From assembly GCF_905171765.1 (NCBI RefSeq), contig NC_053392.1, positions 447,234,837 to 447,298,836 on the forward strand: a DNA stretch of 64,000 nucleotides, given 5' to 3'. Made by a program: the position numbers and the translations under genes. Shown in pieces: positions 30,985 to 43,229 of the stretch. This DNA comes from Bufo bufo. Lineage: Eukaryota; Chordata; Amphibia; Anura; Bufonidae. Below the pieces are notes generated by a model. The model was given only the letters and a program-made list of their open reading frames with translations. It made no database searches and had not been told where the DNA came from. Within the stretch, counting starts at the first letter, position 1. Each line of letters opens with the position of its first letter.

Positions 30985-33900
30985 GGGCTGCAATATACCT
31001 GTTGCCCCAAAGAAACAGGGTGGTGTGATATAACTGTTGTGTCAAAAAAAATAATTGAGAGGTGTGATATACCTGCTTCCACAAAAAACTGATTAAGGGA
31101 TTTGATATACCTGTTTCCACCAAATATTGTTTGAGGCCTGCGAGATACCTGCTTCCATGAAATACTAATTAAGGGGTTTTATATACCTGCTTCCACAAAA
31201 TACTGATTGAGGCCTACAATATACCTGCTTTCATAAAATACTGATTAAGGGGTTAGATATACCAGTTTCCACAAAATACTAATTGAGGGCCTCGATATAC
31301 CTGCTTCCACAAAATACTGATTAAGGGGTTTGATATACCTGTTTCCACAAAATAATGATTGAGACCTGCAATAGACCTGCTATCACAAAATACTGTTTAA
31401 GGGCTGCAATATATCTGCTTCCACAAAATACTGTTTAAGGGGTTTGATATACCTGCTTCCACAAAATACTGATTGAGGCCTGCGATATACCCGGTTCCAC
31501 AAAATACTGATTAAGGGGTTCGATATACCTGTTTCCACCAAATATTGATTGAGGCCTATGATATACCTTCTTTCAGAAAATAATGATTAAGAGTTTGATA
31601 TCCTGTTTCCACCAAATATAGATTGAGGCCTGCAATGTACCTGCTTCCACAAAATACTGAATAAACGGGTTTGATATACCTGCTTCCACAAAATACTGAT
31701 TGAGAGTTGTGATATACCTGCTTCCACAAAATACTGATTGAGAGTTGTGATATACCTGCTTCCACAAAATACTGATTAAGGTGTTTGATATACCTACTTC
31801 CACAAAATACTGATTGAGGTGCTACGATATACCTGCTTCCAGAAAAATAATGATTAAGGGGTTCGATATACCTGCTTCCACAAAGTACTGATTGAGAGGT
31901 GCAATATACCTGTTTTCACAAAATAATGATTAAGGGGTTCGATATACCTGTTTCCACCAAATATTTATTGAGGCCTACAATATACCTACTTCCACAAAAT
32001 ATTGATTAAGGGGGTCAATATACCTGCTTCCACAAAAAACTGATTGAGGGCTTCGATATACCTGCTTCCACAAAATACTGATTAAGGGGTTCTATATACC
32101 TGTTTCCACCAAATATTTATTGAGGCTTTCAATGTACCCGCTTCCACAAAATACAGAATAAAGGGGTTTGATATACTTGCTTCCACAAAATACTGATTGA
32201 GAGATGCGATATACCTGGTTACACAAAATACTGATTGAGGGCTACGATATACCTGCTTCCAGAAAAATAATGATTAAGGGGTTCGATATACGTGTTTCCA
32301 CCAAATATTGATTGAGGCCTACAATATACCTACTTCCACAAAATACTAATTAAGGGGTTTTATATACCTGATTCCACAAAATACTGATTAAGGGGTTCGA
32401 TATACCTGCTTCCACAAAATACTAATTGAGGCCTATGATATACCTGATTCCATAAAAAAACGGATTAAGGGGTTCGATATACCTGTTTCCACCAAATATA
32501 GATTAAGGCCTATGAAATACCTGCTTCAACAAAATACTGAATAAAAGGGTTTGATATACCTGCTTCCACAAAATACTGATTGAGAGGTGCAATATACCTG
32601 TTTTCAGAATATAATGATTAAGGGGTTCGATATACCTGTTTCCACCAAATATTTATTGAGGCCTACAATATACCTACTTCCACAAAATATTGATTAAGGG
32701 GTTCAATATACCTGCTTCCACAAAAAACTGATTGAGGTCTTCGATATACCTGCTTCCACAAAATACTGATTAAGAGGTTCTATATACCTGTTTCCACCAA
32801 ATATTTATTGAGGCTTTCAATGTACCTGCTTCCACAAAATACAGAATAAAGGGGTTTGATATACTTGCTTCCACAAAATACTGATTGAGAGATGCGATAT
32901 ACCTGGTTACACAAAATACTGATTGAGGGCTACGATATACATACTTCCACAAAATACTGATTAAGAGGTTTGATATACCTGTTTCCACCAAATATAGATT
33001 GAGGCCTGCAATATACCTCCTTCCATAAAATACTGATTAATGGGTTTGATATACCTGCTTCCACAAAATACTTATTAAGGCCTGCAATATACCTGCTATC
33101 ACAAAATACTGATTAAGGGGTTCAATATACCTGTTTCCACCAAATATTGATTTAGGCCTACGAAATACCTAATTTCAGAAAATACTGATTAAGGGGTTTG
33201 ATATCCCTGTTTACACCAAATATTGATTGAGGCTTGCAATGTACCTGCTTCCATAAAATACTAATTAAGGGGTTCGATATAACTGCTTCCACAAAATACT
33301 GATTGAGGCCTGCGATATACCTGCTATCACAAAATACTTATTAAGGGGTTCAATATACCTGTTTCCACCAAATATTGATTTAGGCATACAAAATACCTGC
33401 TTTCAGAAAATACTGATTAAGGGGTTTGATATCCCTGTTTCCACCATATATTGATTGAGGCTTGCAATGTACCTGCTTCCACAAAATACTTAATAAAGGG
33501 GTTTGATATACCTGCTTCCACAAAATACTGATTGAGAGCTGCGATATACCTGATTCCATAAAATACTGATTAAGGGGTTCTATATACCTGCTTCCACAAA
33601 ATACTGATTGAGGGCTTTGATATACCTGCTTCCACAAAATACTGATTAAGGGGTTTGATATAACTGTTTCCACCAAATATAGATTGAGACCTACGATATA
33701 CCTGCTTCCACAAAATACTGATTAAGGGGTTCGAAATACCTGCTTCCACAAAATACTGATTAAGAGGTTCAATACTGTATATCTGTTTCCACCAAATATT
33801 GATTGAGGCCTACGATATACCTACTTTCAGAAAATACTGATTAAGCGGTTTGATATCCCTGTTTCCACCAAATATTGATTGAGGCTTGCAATGTACCTGC

Positions 33901-34640
33901 TTCCATAAAATACTAATTAAGGGGTTCGATATACCTGCTTCCACAAAATACTGATTAAGGAATTTGATATACCTCCTTCCACAAAATACTGACTGAGGGC
34001 TGATATATATTTGCTTCCAGAAAAATAATGATTAAGGGGTTCGATATACCTGTTTCCACCAAATATTGATTGAGGCCTACAATATACCTGCTTCCACAAA
34101 ATACAGATTAAGGGGTTTTATATGCCTCATTTTACAAAATAATGATTATGGGGTTCGATATACCGGCTTCCACAAAATACTAATTGAGGCCTGCGATATA
34201 CCTGATTCCACATAATACTGATTAAGGGGTTCGATATACCTGCTTCCACACAATGCTGATTAAGGGGTTCGATATACCTGTTTCCACCAAATATTGATTG
34301 CGGCCTACAATATACCTGCTTCCACAACATATTAATTAAGGGGTTTTATATACCTGATTCCACAAAATACTGATTAAGGGGTTTGATATACCTGTTTCCA
34401 CAAAGTATTGATTGAGGCTTTCAATGTACCTGCTTCCACAAAATACTGAATAAAGGGGTTTGATATACTTGCTTCCACAAAATACTGATTGAGAGCTGCA
34501 ATATACCTGCTTACACAAAATACTGATTGAGGGGTTCGATATACCTGCTTCCACACAATACTGATTGAGGGCTTCGATATACCTGTTTCCACCAAATATT
34601 GATTGAGGCCTACAATATACCTGCTTCCACAACATACTAA
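30985..34640. repeat. 38-bp satellite array (~95 units) with higher-order structure
   Basis: Unit of the form GATATACCTGCTTCCACAAA followed by ATACTGATTAAGGGGTTC, alternating with a variant having CTGTTTCCACCAAATATTGA then TTGAGGCCTACA. Counting from unit to unit gives 38 bp. A longer block (about 31875-32260) recurs nearly unchanged at about 32565-32940, a ~690-bp higher-order period. Open frames of up to 99 codons on minus are read-throughs of the repeat (a 38-residue protein period), not genes. Confidence 0.92.
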
Positions 34641-34644
34641 TTAA

Positions 34645-34884
34645 CCACCTCCCGACCGCCTAACGCAGGAATGCGTCCTGCAGGCGCCTGGGTTATTCCT
34701 CCTGGACGCATCGGCGCGTCCTTTTGCGAGACCCAAGATTACGAGCATAGCCGGCCCGTGCATGCTCAGTGCGGGCCGGGAAAAGTTAGAGGAGAAGTTC
34801 GTCACCAGCCTGCCAGCCAATGATCATCGCTGGCAGGTTGCTGACTTTTAAAAAATCAAATCACAAGCCATTTAACACATTATA
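34645..34884. mobile_element. TTAA element fragment
   Basis: TTAA (34641-34644) then CCACCTCCCGACCGCCTAAC, the same terminus as the element at 41765. It contains the CCAGCCTGCCAGC / GCTGGCAGG hairpin. Truncated by the L1 at 34885. Confidence 0.75.
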
Positions 34885-37710
34885 TTTATTTATTTATTTT
34901 ATTTATTTTTTATAAACAATTTTATTAATTTTAACAAGGGCGAGGAATAAAGGGAGACAAGTCAAACATCTCTAAGAGGGAGTTATATAAAAGGAGAGTA
35001 CTTGAAAGATCAGGTGATTCAAAAGAAGTTTCTATAGTCTTTCCATGCTGACCAGATAGAAAGAAATTTCTTTCTAGACCCCATCTCCCAATTAGAAAGC
35101 TCCTCAAGGCGGTAGATTTGGTCTACCTTATTTATCCAGTGCTCAATTGAGGGGGTTTCAGAGGAGCGCCACCTAGTAGGGATTAGTAGGCGAACTGCTG
35201 ATAACATAAAGGATAGGAGAAACGTGTTCTGGATACCCGAAGCAGTTAAGCCAAGGGATAGGAGAGTGGTTTCAGGTAGACATGGAAAGTTAGATTTGCA
35301 AATAGTATTACTAATCTGCAAGATTTGTTTCCACCAGGCATGTAACGGGGGACAAGTCCACCAGATATGCATAAAAGTGCCCTTATCAGAGCCATATCTC
35401 CAACAAGTATTGGGAACGTCGGGTTATAGGAGAGCTACTTTATCTGGAGTTCTGTACCACCTGGATAAAATTTTATATCCGTTCTCCTGCACCCGAACGC
35501 ACTTAGAGAGTTTATGTGGGGTAATGAGTAGAGATTTGATTTCCCTGCTGGAGAATTGTTTACTTAGGTCTTTCTCCCATAAGCCTATAAATGCGGGTTT
35601 CAGCCTCAATAAGGGGCAAGTTCAGTTTTTTATAGAGAAGGGAGATCAATTTGGGCAGGTAACAAATAATAGACAACAAGGATTCAAACCAACTAGAAGA
35701 ATTTTCCTTAGATATGGATCTGGTCCGCAAGAGCAGTTCCGCTCTCAGGAATTTAAGAGTGAGGAAGTTAGAAGTTGGGATATTAAGAAAGGTGGCCAGC
35801 TCTGGCTCTGATAATACACTACCATCTTTGTCAAGGAGGTCCATTATTAAGGTGGATGAAGACCTAATCTGTATAGGGGCTGTAGATCTGACCTCCATAG
35901 GAGCTAGAGAAAGAAGGTCTTTAACCTGCAAAAGGGATGGTAGAGATGAAGGGACCTTGTAGGTAGAGGAAAACCAGTTCCACACTCTAATGGTGGAGCG
36001 GATCAATGGATTGGCACCGGAGGGTAAAGCTATTAGAGGTTTGCCAGTCAGTAACAGAGATCTAAGGGATGAACTAAAGTTTGCATTTTCAATTGGGAGC
36101 CAGAGTTTATGAGGGGGGCTACGTATCCAATCAATCACTCTACATAGATGGATGGACTTCATATACAATTCAGGGTCTGGGAGGCCAATACCACCCAAGT
36201 GTTTGGGTTTGGTAAGAGCGGCGAAGGAGATTCTGGGTTTTTTCCTTTGCCATAAGAATTGTCGGATAAGTGAGTTCAATTGTTTGAAATAAGAGCGGGG
36301 AATCATAATGGGTAGCACCTGGAGGAGGTAGGTAAGTTTAGGGATGATCAGGGACATTACTATATTTTTTCTGCCAAACCAGGAAAGATGGTGTCCCTCT
36401 AATGAGTCCAATTGAGCGGCGATGGATTTTAGTAGGGGGGTGTAATTCAAGTGGAACAGGTCAGGAAGGTGGGACTTTATTTTAATGCCTAAATAAGTTA
36501 GTCTTTGTTCGGTCCAATTAAAGGGAGAGTTCAATTGGAGAGTTTTAATGCAAGAAGGAGATAGGCCAATATGTAGAACCTGTAATTTTTTGGGGTTTAT
36601 TTAGAAATTTGATAGTAAGCTAAATTGGTTAAGTAAGGAGAGTATTTTGGGCATGGAGGTGAGGGGATTGGTGGAGAGGATTAAGAGGTCATCAGCAAAT
36701 GCAGCTAATTTGAATTCTTGAGACCCAATCTTCAAACCTTGGATAGAGCTTTCCTGTCTTAGGGCCTGCATAAGGGTTTCCATAACTAGGACAAAGATAA
36801 GGGGGGAAAGGGGGCAGCCTTGACGTGTACCGTTATTAATCTGGAAAGTAGCAGAATTAAGGTTGTTCACTAGGACCGAGGCGGAAGCGTTTTTGTACAT
36901 TGCAAAAATGGCATGTATATATGGTTCCGGGAAGTTGAATTTAAGCAACGTAAGTTTAATGTAGGACCAGTCTATGCGGTCAAAAGCTTTTTCCGCGTCG
37001 GTACCTAGGAGAACCAACGGCAGTTTTTTATGGGAGGAGTAGTAGAGTGCGTCTAATATTTTTGTTGTATTGTCCTTACCTTCTCGGCCTTTGACGAAGC
37101 CTACCTGATCAGGATGTATCAGGACAAAAAATCTGCCAAATACTATCTTTCATCCCAACATAAATTTTATGCACATGGCAACAAAGCATCAAAATTCATG
37201 ATGAACCGCATTAATGGTAAAAAAATTGCCAGATATGTTACCTCAATAAAATCCCCTCAAGGCCACAAGCTTTTCTCATCTGAATCCATAGCTGAACAAT
37301 TTCGCTTGTTCTATAATGATCTTTATAACTTACCTTCCCCTTCTGACACTTTGTCTAAGAAAGATATAAATCTGCTGACTGAATCCTTTTTAGATTCATT
37401 GAACCTACCTGCCCTATCCCTTTCCCAAAGCATGGACCTAGCAAAACCATTCTCCATCACGGAACTTAATTTAGCTCTTAGCAGTTCCCCAAAAGGCAAA
37501 TGTCCCGGACCTGATGGACTCTCAACCACTTACTACTCCACCTTCCAGTCCATTTTACTCCCTCACCTGCTACGCGTATGTAACTTATCCCTCCAAAATT
37601 GTCCACTTTCCACTAGCATGACCAATGCTATAATCACGATTATACCTAAAGAGGGTAAAGGGATTGGATTCTTGTTGCTAGCATTTTTGCCAAAAGTTTC
37701 AGGTCAGAGT
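34885..37710 (-). mobile_element. L1-clade LINE, 5'-truncated and internally rearranged
   Basis: The minus strand carries ORF2 sequence. An A/T-rich 3' tail (TTTA repeats on plus, 34887-34925) marks the 3' end. The block 37114-37657 is in plus orientation while both neighbours are minus. Confidence 0.85.
35019..37710 (-). pseudogene. L1 ORF2 reverse transcriptase to C-terminus (broken)
   Basis: Minus 36601-37017 has LLGTDAEKAFDRIDWSYIK, NNGTRQGCPLSPLIFVLVME and the catalytic AAFADDLLIL. 35560-36534 continues with the thumb/C-terminal region (LSWFGRKNIVMSLIIPKLTY, FLWQRKKPRISF). 35019-35372 has MHIWWTCPPLHAWWKQI, the Cys/His-type tail. Plus 37114-37657 encodes the upstream part (FYNDLYNLPSPSDTLSKKDI, CPGPDGLSTTYY, ITIIPKEGK). 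Minus 37658-37710 encodes DLKLLAKMLATRIQSLYP. Stops at 36600 and elsewhere; endonuclease absent. Confidence 0.88.
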
Positions 37711-38796
37711 GCTGGTTGCAGAGTGCTATTGCATTTGTTTTTGCGTTTGTATGTGTATTTCGCCATAGCGATGTGCACCTGCATACAGGGTTGTGCTGAC
37801 TGAACCTCCCACATTTTTTCTTTGTAGTGTATATTGGAGGCGTGCTGATCTCCATGCAGTCATGCACACCTGACCAGTTAGTCTGCCCTGGAGGCTGGTT
37901 TTAAAGTCAGTATAAAACTGTCTACTGTTACAGCGCCTACCAATAGCCATTTGGCTCCAGGAGAAGTATATAGTGGGCTCAGCATGCATGTTGGTACTTG
38001 CATCCCTGGATCCGATGAAAGCTGTCACGGCACCGGACGGGGTTAAAAGCAGAGTGTGCCTGGCGTGCATGCTGTACCTGCGCTCCCTGGATTTTGTGTG
38101 GCTATCATGGCCCATAACAGGTAGGTACTAGTGTTAGGGACCACTCATAGAGGCGACCTTGACGTGGTGAGTGGCTTATTACGCTTTGGCCAAAATGTAC
38201 ACCAATGCCTCATTCAACATCCAGCATAGAGGTAGGGTGGAGTGCTGGTTGCAGAGTGCTATTGCATTTGTGTCTTTTCTTTGTATATGTATTTCGCCAT
38301 AGCGATGTGCACCTGCATATAGGGTTGTGCTGACTGTATCCCCCACATTTTTTCTTTGTAGTATGTATTGGAGGCGTGGCGATCTCCATGCAGTCATGCA
38401 CACCTGACCAGTTAGTCTGCCCTGGAGGCTGGTTTTAAAGTCAGTATAAAACTGAGTCTACTTTTACAGCGCCTACCAGTAGCCATTTGGCTCCAGGAGA
38501 AGTATATAGTGGGCTCAGCATGCATGTTAGTATTTGCATCCCTGGATCCGATGAAAGCTGTCACGGCACCGGACGGGGTTAAATGCAGAGTGTGCCTGGC
38601 GTGCATGCTGTACCTGCGCTCCCTGGATTTTGTGTGGCTATCATGGCCCATAACAGGTAGGTACTAGTGTTAGGGACCACTCATAGGGGCGACCTTGACG
38701 TGGTGAGTGGCTTATTACGCTTTGGCCAAAATGTACACCAATGCCTCATTCAACATCCAGCATAGAGGCAGGGCAGAGTGCTGGTTGCAGAGTGCT
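37708..38796. repeat. 535-bp tandem duplication (two units plus partial third)
   Basis: AGTGCTGGTTGCAGAGTGCT starts at 37708, 38241 and 38777, giving periods of 533 and 536 bp. Units contain CACCGGACGGGGTTAAA and ACCTTGACGTGGTGAGTGGC. Minus ORFs of 60-129 codons repeat with it and show no known domain. Nature unknown. Confidence 0.9.
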
Positions 38797-38804
38797 ACAG
38801 GTCC

Positions 38805-40458
38805 GGGATCAGAGGAAGCGGATATGGGTCACGAATCGTGATACGGTTCAGCTCCCTGAAATCCAGACAAGGTCTTAAAGAACCATGTTTTTTCTTAAAA
38901 AATAAAAAAAACAGTGGCAACAGGTGACTTCGAGGGTGGGATGTGTCCCTTTCTCAGGCTCTCAGAGATATAAGTACGCATAGCGACTCTTTCAGGTTGG
39001 GAGAGATTGTATAAACGTGATTTTGGCAGTTTGGCGCCTGGGATGAGATTAATAGGGTAGTCGTACTCCCGGTGCGGGGGCAACTCCTGGAGACCACTCT
39101 CGGAAAACACATCCGAAAATTCAGAGAGAAAAGATGGCACAGTCTTGGTAGAAACCTCTGAAAGAGACGCCGTGAGGCAATTCTCTCTGCAAAACTCACT
39201 CCAGCCATTTATTTGCCTTGCTTGCCAATCAATGGTGGGGTTATGTTTAGTGAGCCAGGGTAGCCCCAACACTAGAGGAGTAGGTAATCCGCTTAAGACG
39301 AAACATGACATATCCTCAACATGAGCTTCACCCACATTTAAACGGATATTGTGAACTATGCCCTTTAACGATCTTTGAGAAAGTGGAGCGGAATCGATAG
39401 AAAAAACAGGTATATCCTTATCCAAAGTGCATACCTGGAAACCATGCGTTATTTCAAATTGATTATCAATGAGATTGACAGCTGCTCCACTATCTACAAA
39501 AATCTCACAAACAATGTTCTTGCTGTCTAGCGCCACCATGGCAGGTAGGAGAAAATGGGAACTACAAGTAAATGGCAAACCTTCAATTTCCGCATCAACC
39601 TTGCCAATAGTAGCAAATGGAAAGTTTTTAGAGGGTTTTTTTCTTTTTGTTTTTCTTTTATTACCCTCAGAAAACTCCATGAATCTCCTAGAGGGAGAAA
39701 CAAACCCTCTTCTGAGAGCTGAATCCTCTACTATCAGAGGCAAGCAAACCCAGCTGCATGGCCTCCTCCTCAGAGGGGATTGAGAGAGACTGAGACCCCT
39801 GCGCACTGAATGAGACAGCCCCACTGTCCTTGGACTGAATATGACAGGAAGAAGTAGTCTCATCTCTCTCTCTAAGACGCCTGTCAATACGAACAGCTAG
39901 AGACATGGCAAATTCTAACGAGGCTGGTCTCTCATGAAAAGCAAATGCATCTTTCAATCTTTCCGAAAGACCATGGCAAAATTGACTTCGGAGTGCAGCA
40001 TCATTCCAACCAGTATCAGCTGCCCATCTCCGAAATTCTGAACAATATATCTCTGCGGACTGTTTACCCTGGCATAAAAGACGCAGTTTAGATTCAGCCA
40101 GAGCAATACGATCCGGGTCATCATATATCTGCCCCAGGGCTACAAAAAATTCATCCGGCAGCGAAAAGGCCCAAGACTGAGTGTTATCCCTGAGCAGCGA
40201 GATGATCCCCACCCTCTACTCCTCATCACCAGAGGAATGGGGAAGTAGGCGAAAATGGAGTTTGCAAGCCTCTCTAAAGCGAACAAAATTCTCACTACCC
40301 CCGGAGAACGTATCCGGAAGCGAGATCTTAGGCTCGGAACAAACTCCATGAACGCAAGTAGAACCGGTCACCTGAAACTGAGACACAGTTTTACGGAGAT
40401 CTGCTACCTCCAGTGAAAGACCTTGCATGCGGTCAATCAAGGCTGAAACCGAAACCAT
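38805..40458 (-). pseudogene. Gypsy gag-pol (gag, protease, start of reverse transcriptase)
   Basis: Gag starts at 40458 (MVSVSALIDRMQGLSLEVAD) with a break at 40213-40216, continuing in TQSWAFSLPDEFFVALGQIY and YCSEFRRWAADTGWNDAALR. After a frame change near 39690 come a basic stretch (NKRKTKRKKPSK), protease VDSGAAVNLIDNQ, LVLGLPWLTKHNPTIDW, and the reverse transcriptase entry LPPHREYDYPINLIPGAKLP and [16 protein letters not shown] frameshift at an A-run (~38905) precedes [20 protein letters not shown]. It ends at LIPDL. Non-functional. Confidence 0.9.
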
Positions 40459-40485
40459 GCTTAAGACGGTTATGGCGGTTTATAA

Positions 40486-41016
40486 TGTCACAGATGGTAT
40501 TACAGAAAGCTGGAACTTATAAATAAACATCCGACTGGCTTGATCCCAAACTAAGGAGCATATGGGTGAGCCCTATAAAACCCCTAGAGCTCTCCCTGAC
40601 TGCTATGCCCATACAAATATCTTTATGGTAGACAATTGAATGTCCACGTACCTTATACTATCTTCCACCTGAAAACCCTATAATAGTGAGGGGACACGAC
40701 CACTGGCTCCCTGCACTTAATAAGGACAGAGTCAGGGTCACCTACAATCAAGCCAGCAAGTAAACACAAATAAAGGAAACAGACTTATCGGAGGAATCAG
40801 GAGAAGGAGCATCCAGCAGTGAACAACTCATCCAGGAAGAAGTATAAACCGCAAAGTGAGGCAGTATGGGAGGGAATATAAAGGGAGACAATCAGTGCAA
40901 ATAGATGACAGCTGGGAGAAGGAAAGGAGATGACAAAGTGAAACCAAAACAAAGAACTTCATGCAAGAGGTAGCGAAGAACGTCTAACAGACCTTCTCAC
41001 AGAGCTGGCGGTGACA
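40486..41016 (-). repeat. 5' LTR of second Gypsy element
   Basis: 531 bp, minus strand TGTCACCGCCAGC...ATCTGTGACA. Nearly the same as the solo LTR at 4428-4956 over its length. Confidence 0.9.
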
Positions 41017-41260
41017 GCCTCTCTGGTCACCTTGAGACTTCATTTGCATATCAGAAAAATCACTTTTTCATCTGAATGAAAAGTTGAATAAAAGAAAGAA
41101 GACACATGCTGGAATGAAGGTACTTTTTTGCACATTGCTATGTTAACGGTTTTATATGGTCAAAATAGGTGACAGATTCCCTTTAAGGCATGTTTTCTCC
41201 TACGATCCAACATAGCTAGAACTACGGTATCTAGTTAGACCTGATTCTCATAAATCCACC
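41017..41260. other. Unclassified stretch with TTAA-MITE-like end
   Basis: Includes AAATAGGTGACAGATTCCCTTTAA at ~41164, the style of a TTAA MITE terminus (compare 30960). No partner end and no gene seen. Confidence 0.3.
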
Positions 41261-41269
41261 TCTTGTATA

Positions 41270-41760
41270 GTGTATAAGGAGTACAATTATGTAAGCTGTA
41301 TACCGGGGTGGGCTCCCCAGGATGCAGTGAAGTCACGAACGAGGAAAACAACCCTAACACCAGCTTTTGCCAAAACAGGATTTTACTTAAAACGTGGCAA
41401 TAACCACAACCACAAAAGCTGGGAACATAGAATAAATTTACATACACCCAGCCCAAAGGCTGAGACCATTGTGCTGCACAGCATGGCGCCCTCCGATGGA
41501 TGCAGGAAGAAAGTGAGGTCATTTACCTACTTGCGGGCACAACTAAACTGCCACACCTTACCTGTTATTACCCTAAAAAATAATAACAACTGTATGGGTT
41601 TGTGGTACGGCCTAGCCTGCGGTGCAGCACAACAGCTTACAATCTTACTGTGCGCTACAGTATTCCCCCTCCCACAACTGGTCTTGTAGCACATGCCAGA
41701 GTATTCCTTCTGACTTGAGTTTGTGGGAAGTTTATCAGCTCTCCGAGGTGAAATGTCACT
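41270..41760. repeat. Unclassified interspersed repeat, left part
   Basis: GGGGTGGGCTCCCCAGGATG ... ending at the TTAA element; continues at 44753-45330. The right part is related to 29398-29560. Probably an LTR or DNA transposon end; no coding domain. Confidence 0.45.
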
Positions 41761-42249
41761 TTAACCACCTCCGGACCGCCTAACGCAGGATCGCGTTCCG
41801 GAGGTGGCAGCGCTGCGCACAGTCACGCATATACGCGTCATCTCGCGAGACGCGAGACTTCCTGTGAACGCGCGCACACAGGCGCGCGCGCTCACAGGAA
41901 CGGAAGGTAAGAGAGTTGATCTCCAGCCTGCCAGCGGCGATCGTTCGCTGGCAGGCTGGAGATGTGTTTTTTTTAACCCCTAACAGGTATATTAGACGCT
42001 GTTTTGATAACAGCGTCTAATATACCTGCTACCTGGTCCTCTGGTGGTCCCCTTTGTTTGGATCGACCACCAGAGGACACAGGTAGCTCAGTAAAGTAGC
42101 ACCAAGCACCACTACACTACACTACACCCCCCCCCCGTCACTTATTAACCCCTTATTAGCCCCTGATCACCCCTAATCACCCCTGATCACCCCATATAAA
42201 CTCCCTGATCACCCCCCTGTCATTGATTACCCCCCTGTCATTGATCAAC

Positions 42250-43060
42250 CCCCTGTAAAGCTCCATTCAGACGTCCGCATGATTTTTACGGATCCACTGA
42301 TAGATGGATCGGATCCGCAAAACGCATCCGGACGTCTGAATGAAGCCTTACAGGGGCGTGATCAATGACTGTGGTGATCACCCCATATAGACTCCCTGAT
42401 CACCCCCCTGTCATTGATTACCCCCCTGTCATTGATTACCCCCCTGTAAAGCTCTATTCAGATGTCCGCATGATTTTTACGGATGCACTGATACATGGAT
42501 CGGATCCGCAAAACGCATCCGGTCGTCTGAATGAAGCCTTACAGGGGCATGATCAATGACTGTGGTGATCACCCCCCTGTCATTGATCACCCCCCTGTAA
42601 AGCTCCATTCAGATGTCCGCATGATTTTTACGGATGCACTGATAGATGGATCGGATCCGCAAAACGCATCCGGACGTCTGAATGAAGCCTTACAGGGGCA
42701 TGATCAATGACTGTGGTGATCACCCCATATAGACTTCCTGATCACCCCCCTGTCATTGATTACCCCCCTGTAAAGCTCCATTCAGATGTCCGCATGATTT
42801 TTACGGATGCACTGATAGATGGATCGGATCCGCAAAACGCATCCGGACGTCTGAATGAAGCCTTACAGGGGCGTGATCAATGACTGTGGTGATCACCCCA
42901 TATAGACTCCCTGATTACCCCCCTGTCATTGATTACCCCCCTGTAAAGCTCCATTCAGATGTCCGCATGATTTTTACGGATGCACTGATAGATGGATCGG
43001 ATCCGCAAAACGCATCCGGACGTCTGAATGAAGCCTTACACGGGCGTGATCAATGACTGT
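42250..43060. repeat. Five tandem copies of a palindromic ~110-bp module
   Basis: Each copy opens with CTGTAAAGCTCCATTCAGA, has CGTCCGCATGATTTTTACGG, and closes with CGGACGTCTGAATGAAGCCT then TACAGGGGC, so it can fold on itself. Copies near 42250, 42443, 42593, 42767 and 42943, separated by TGATCAATGACTGTGGTGAT spacers. Confidence 0.88.
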
Positions 43061-43084
43061 GGTTATCACCCCATATAGACTCCC

Positions 43085-43225
43085 TGATCACCCCCCTGTC
43101 ATTGATCACCCCCCTGTCATTGATCACCCCCCTGTCATTGATCACCACCCCTGTCATTGATCACCCCCCCTGTCATTGATCACCCCCCCTGTCATTGATC
43201 ACCCCCCCTGTCATTGATCACCCCT
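43085..43225. repeat. ~19-bp minisatellite
   Basis: Repeats of CCCCCTGTCATTGATCACC, about seven units, expanding the spacer of the preceding array. Confidence 0.9.
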
Positions 43226-43229
43226 CTGT

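Larger units (their letters stand above)
29697..34640 (+). mobile_element. hAT element 5' region with satellite array
   Basis: Begins TAGAGATGGCC with subterminal GTTCGCGGTTCGACGAAC, similar in plan to the hAT at 9462. A leader (29840-30200) leads into the 38-bp array, which is interrupted by a foldback MITE (30277-30980). No transposase follows; the array ends at a TTAA element (34645) and L1. The sequence 29575-29696 before it is unclassified. Confidence 0.65.
38803..41016 (-). mobile_element. Second Gypsy element, 5' part (minus)
   Basis: LTR at 40486-41016, gag 39688-40458, protease and beginning of reverse transcriptase down to 38803, where it is cut at the 535-bp duplication. Same family group as the Gypsy at 6877 by gag and protease, but its LTR matches the solo LTR at 4428 instead. 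Confidence 0.9.

Noticed and set aside
31556..34635. A family of small repetitive proteins (60-99 codons, minus)
   Set aside because: They are read-throughs of the 38-bp satellite in successive frames, with a 38-residue period; no independent coding signal.
30985..34640. CRISPR array
   Set aside because: Direct repeats have no unique spacers between them and lie in a vertebrate transposon.
37726..38651. A 129-codon conserved protein repeated twice
   Set aside because: Its duplication simply follows the 535-bp tandem unit; no domain or start context supports it.
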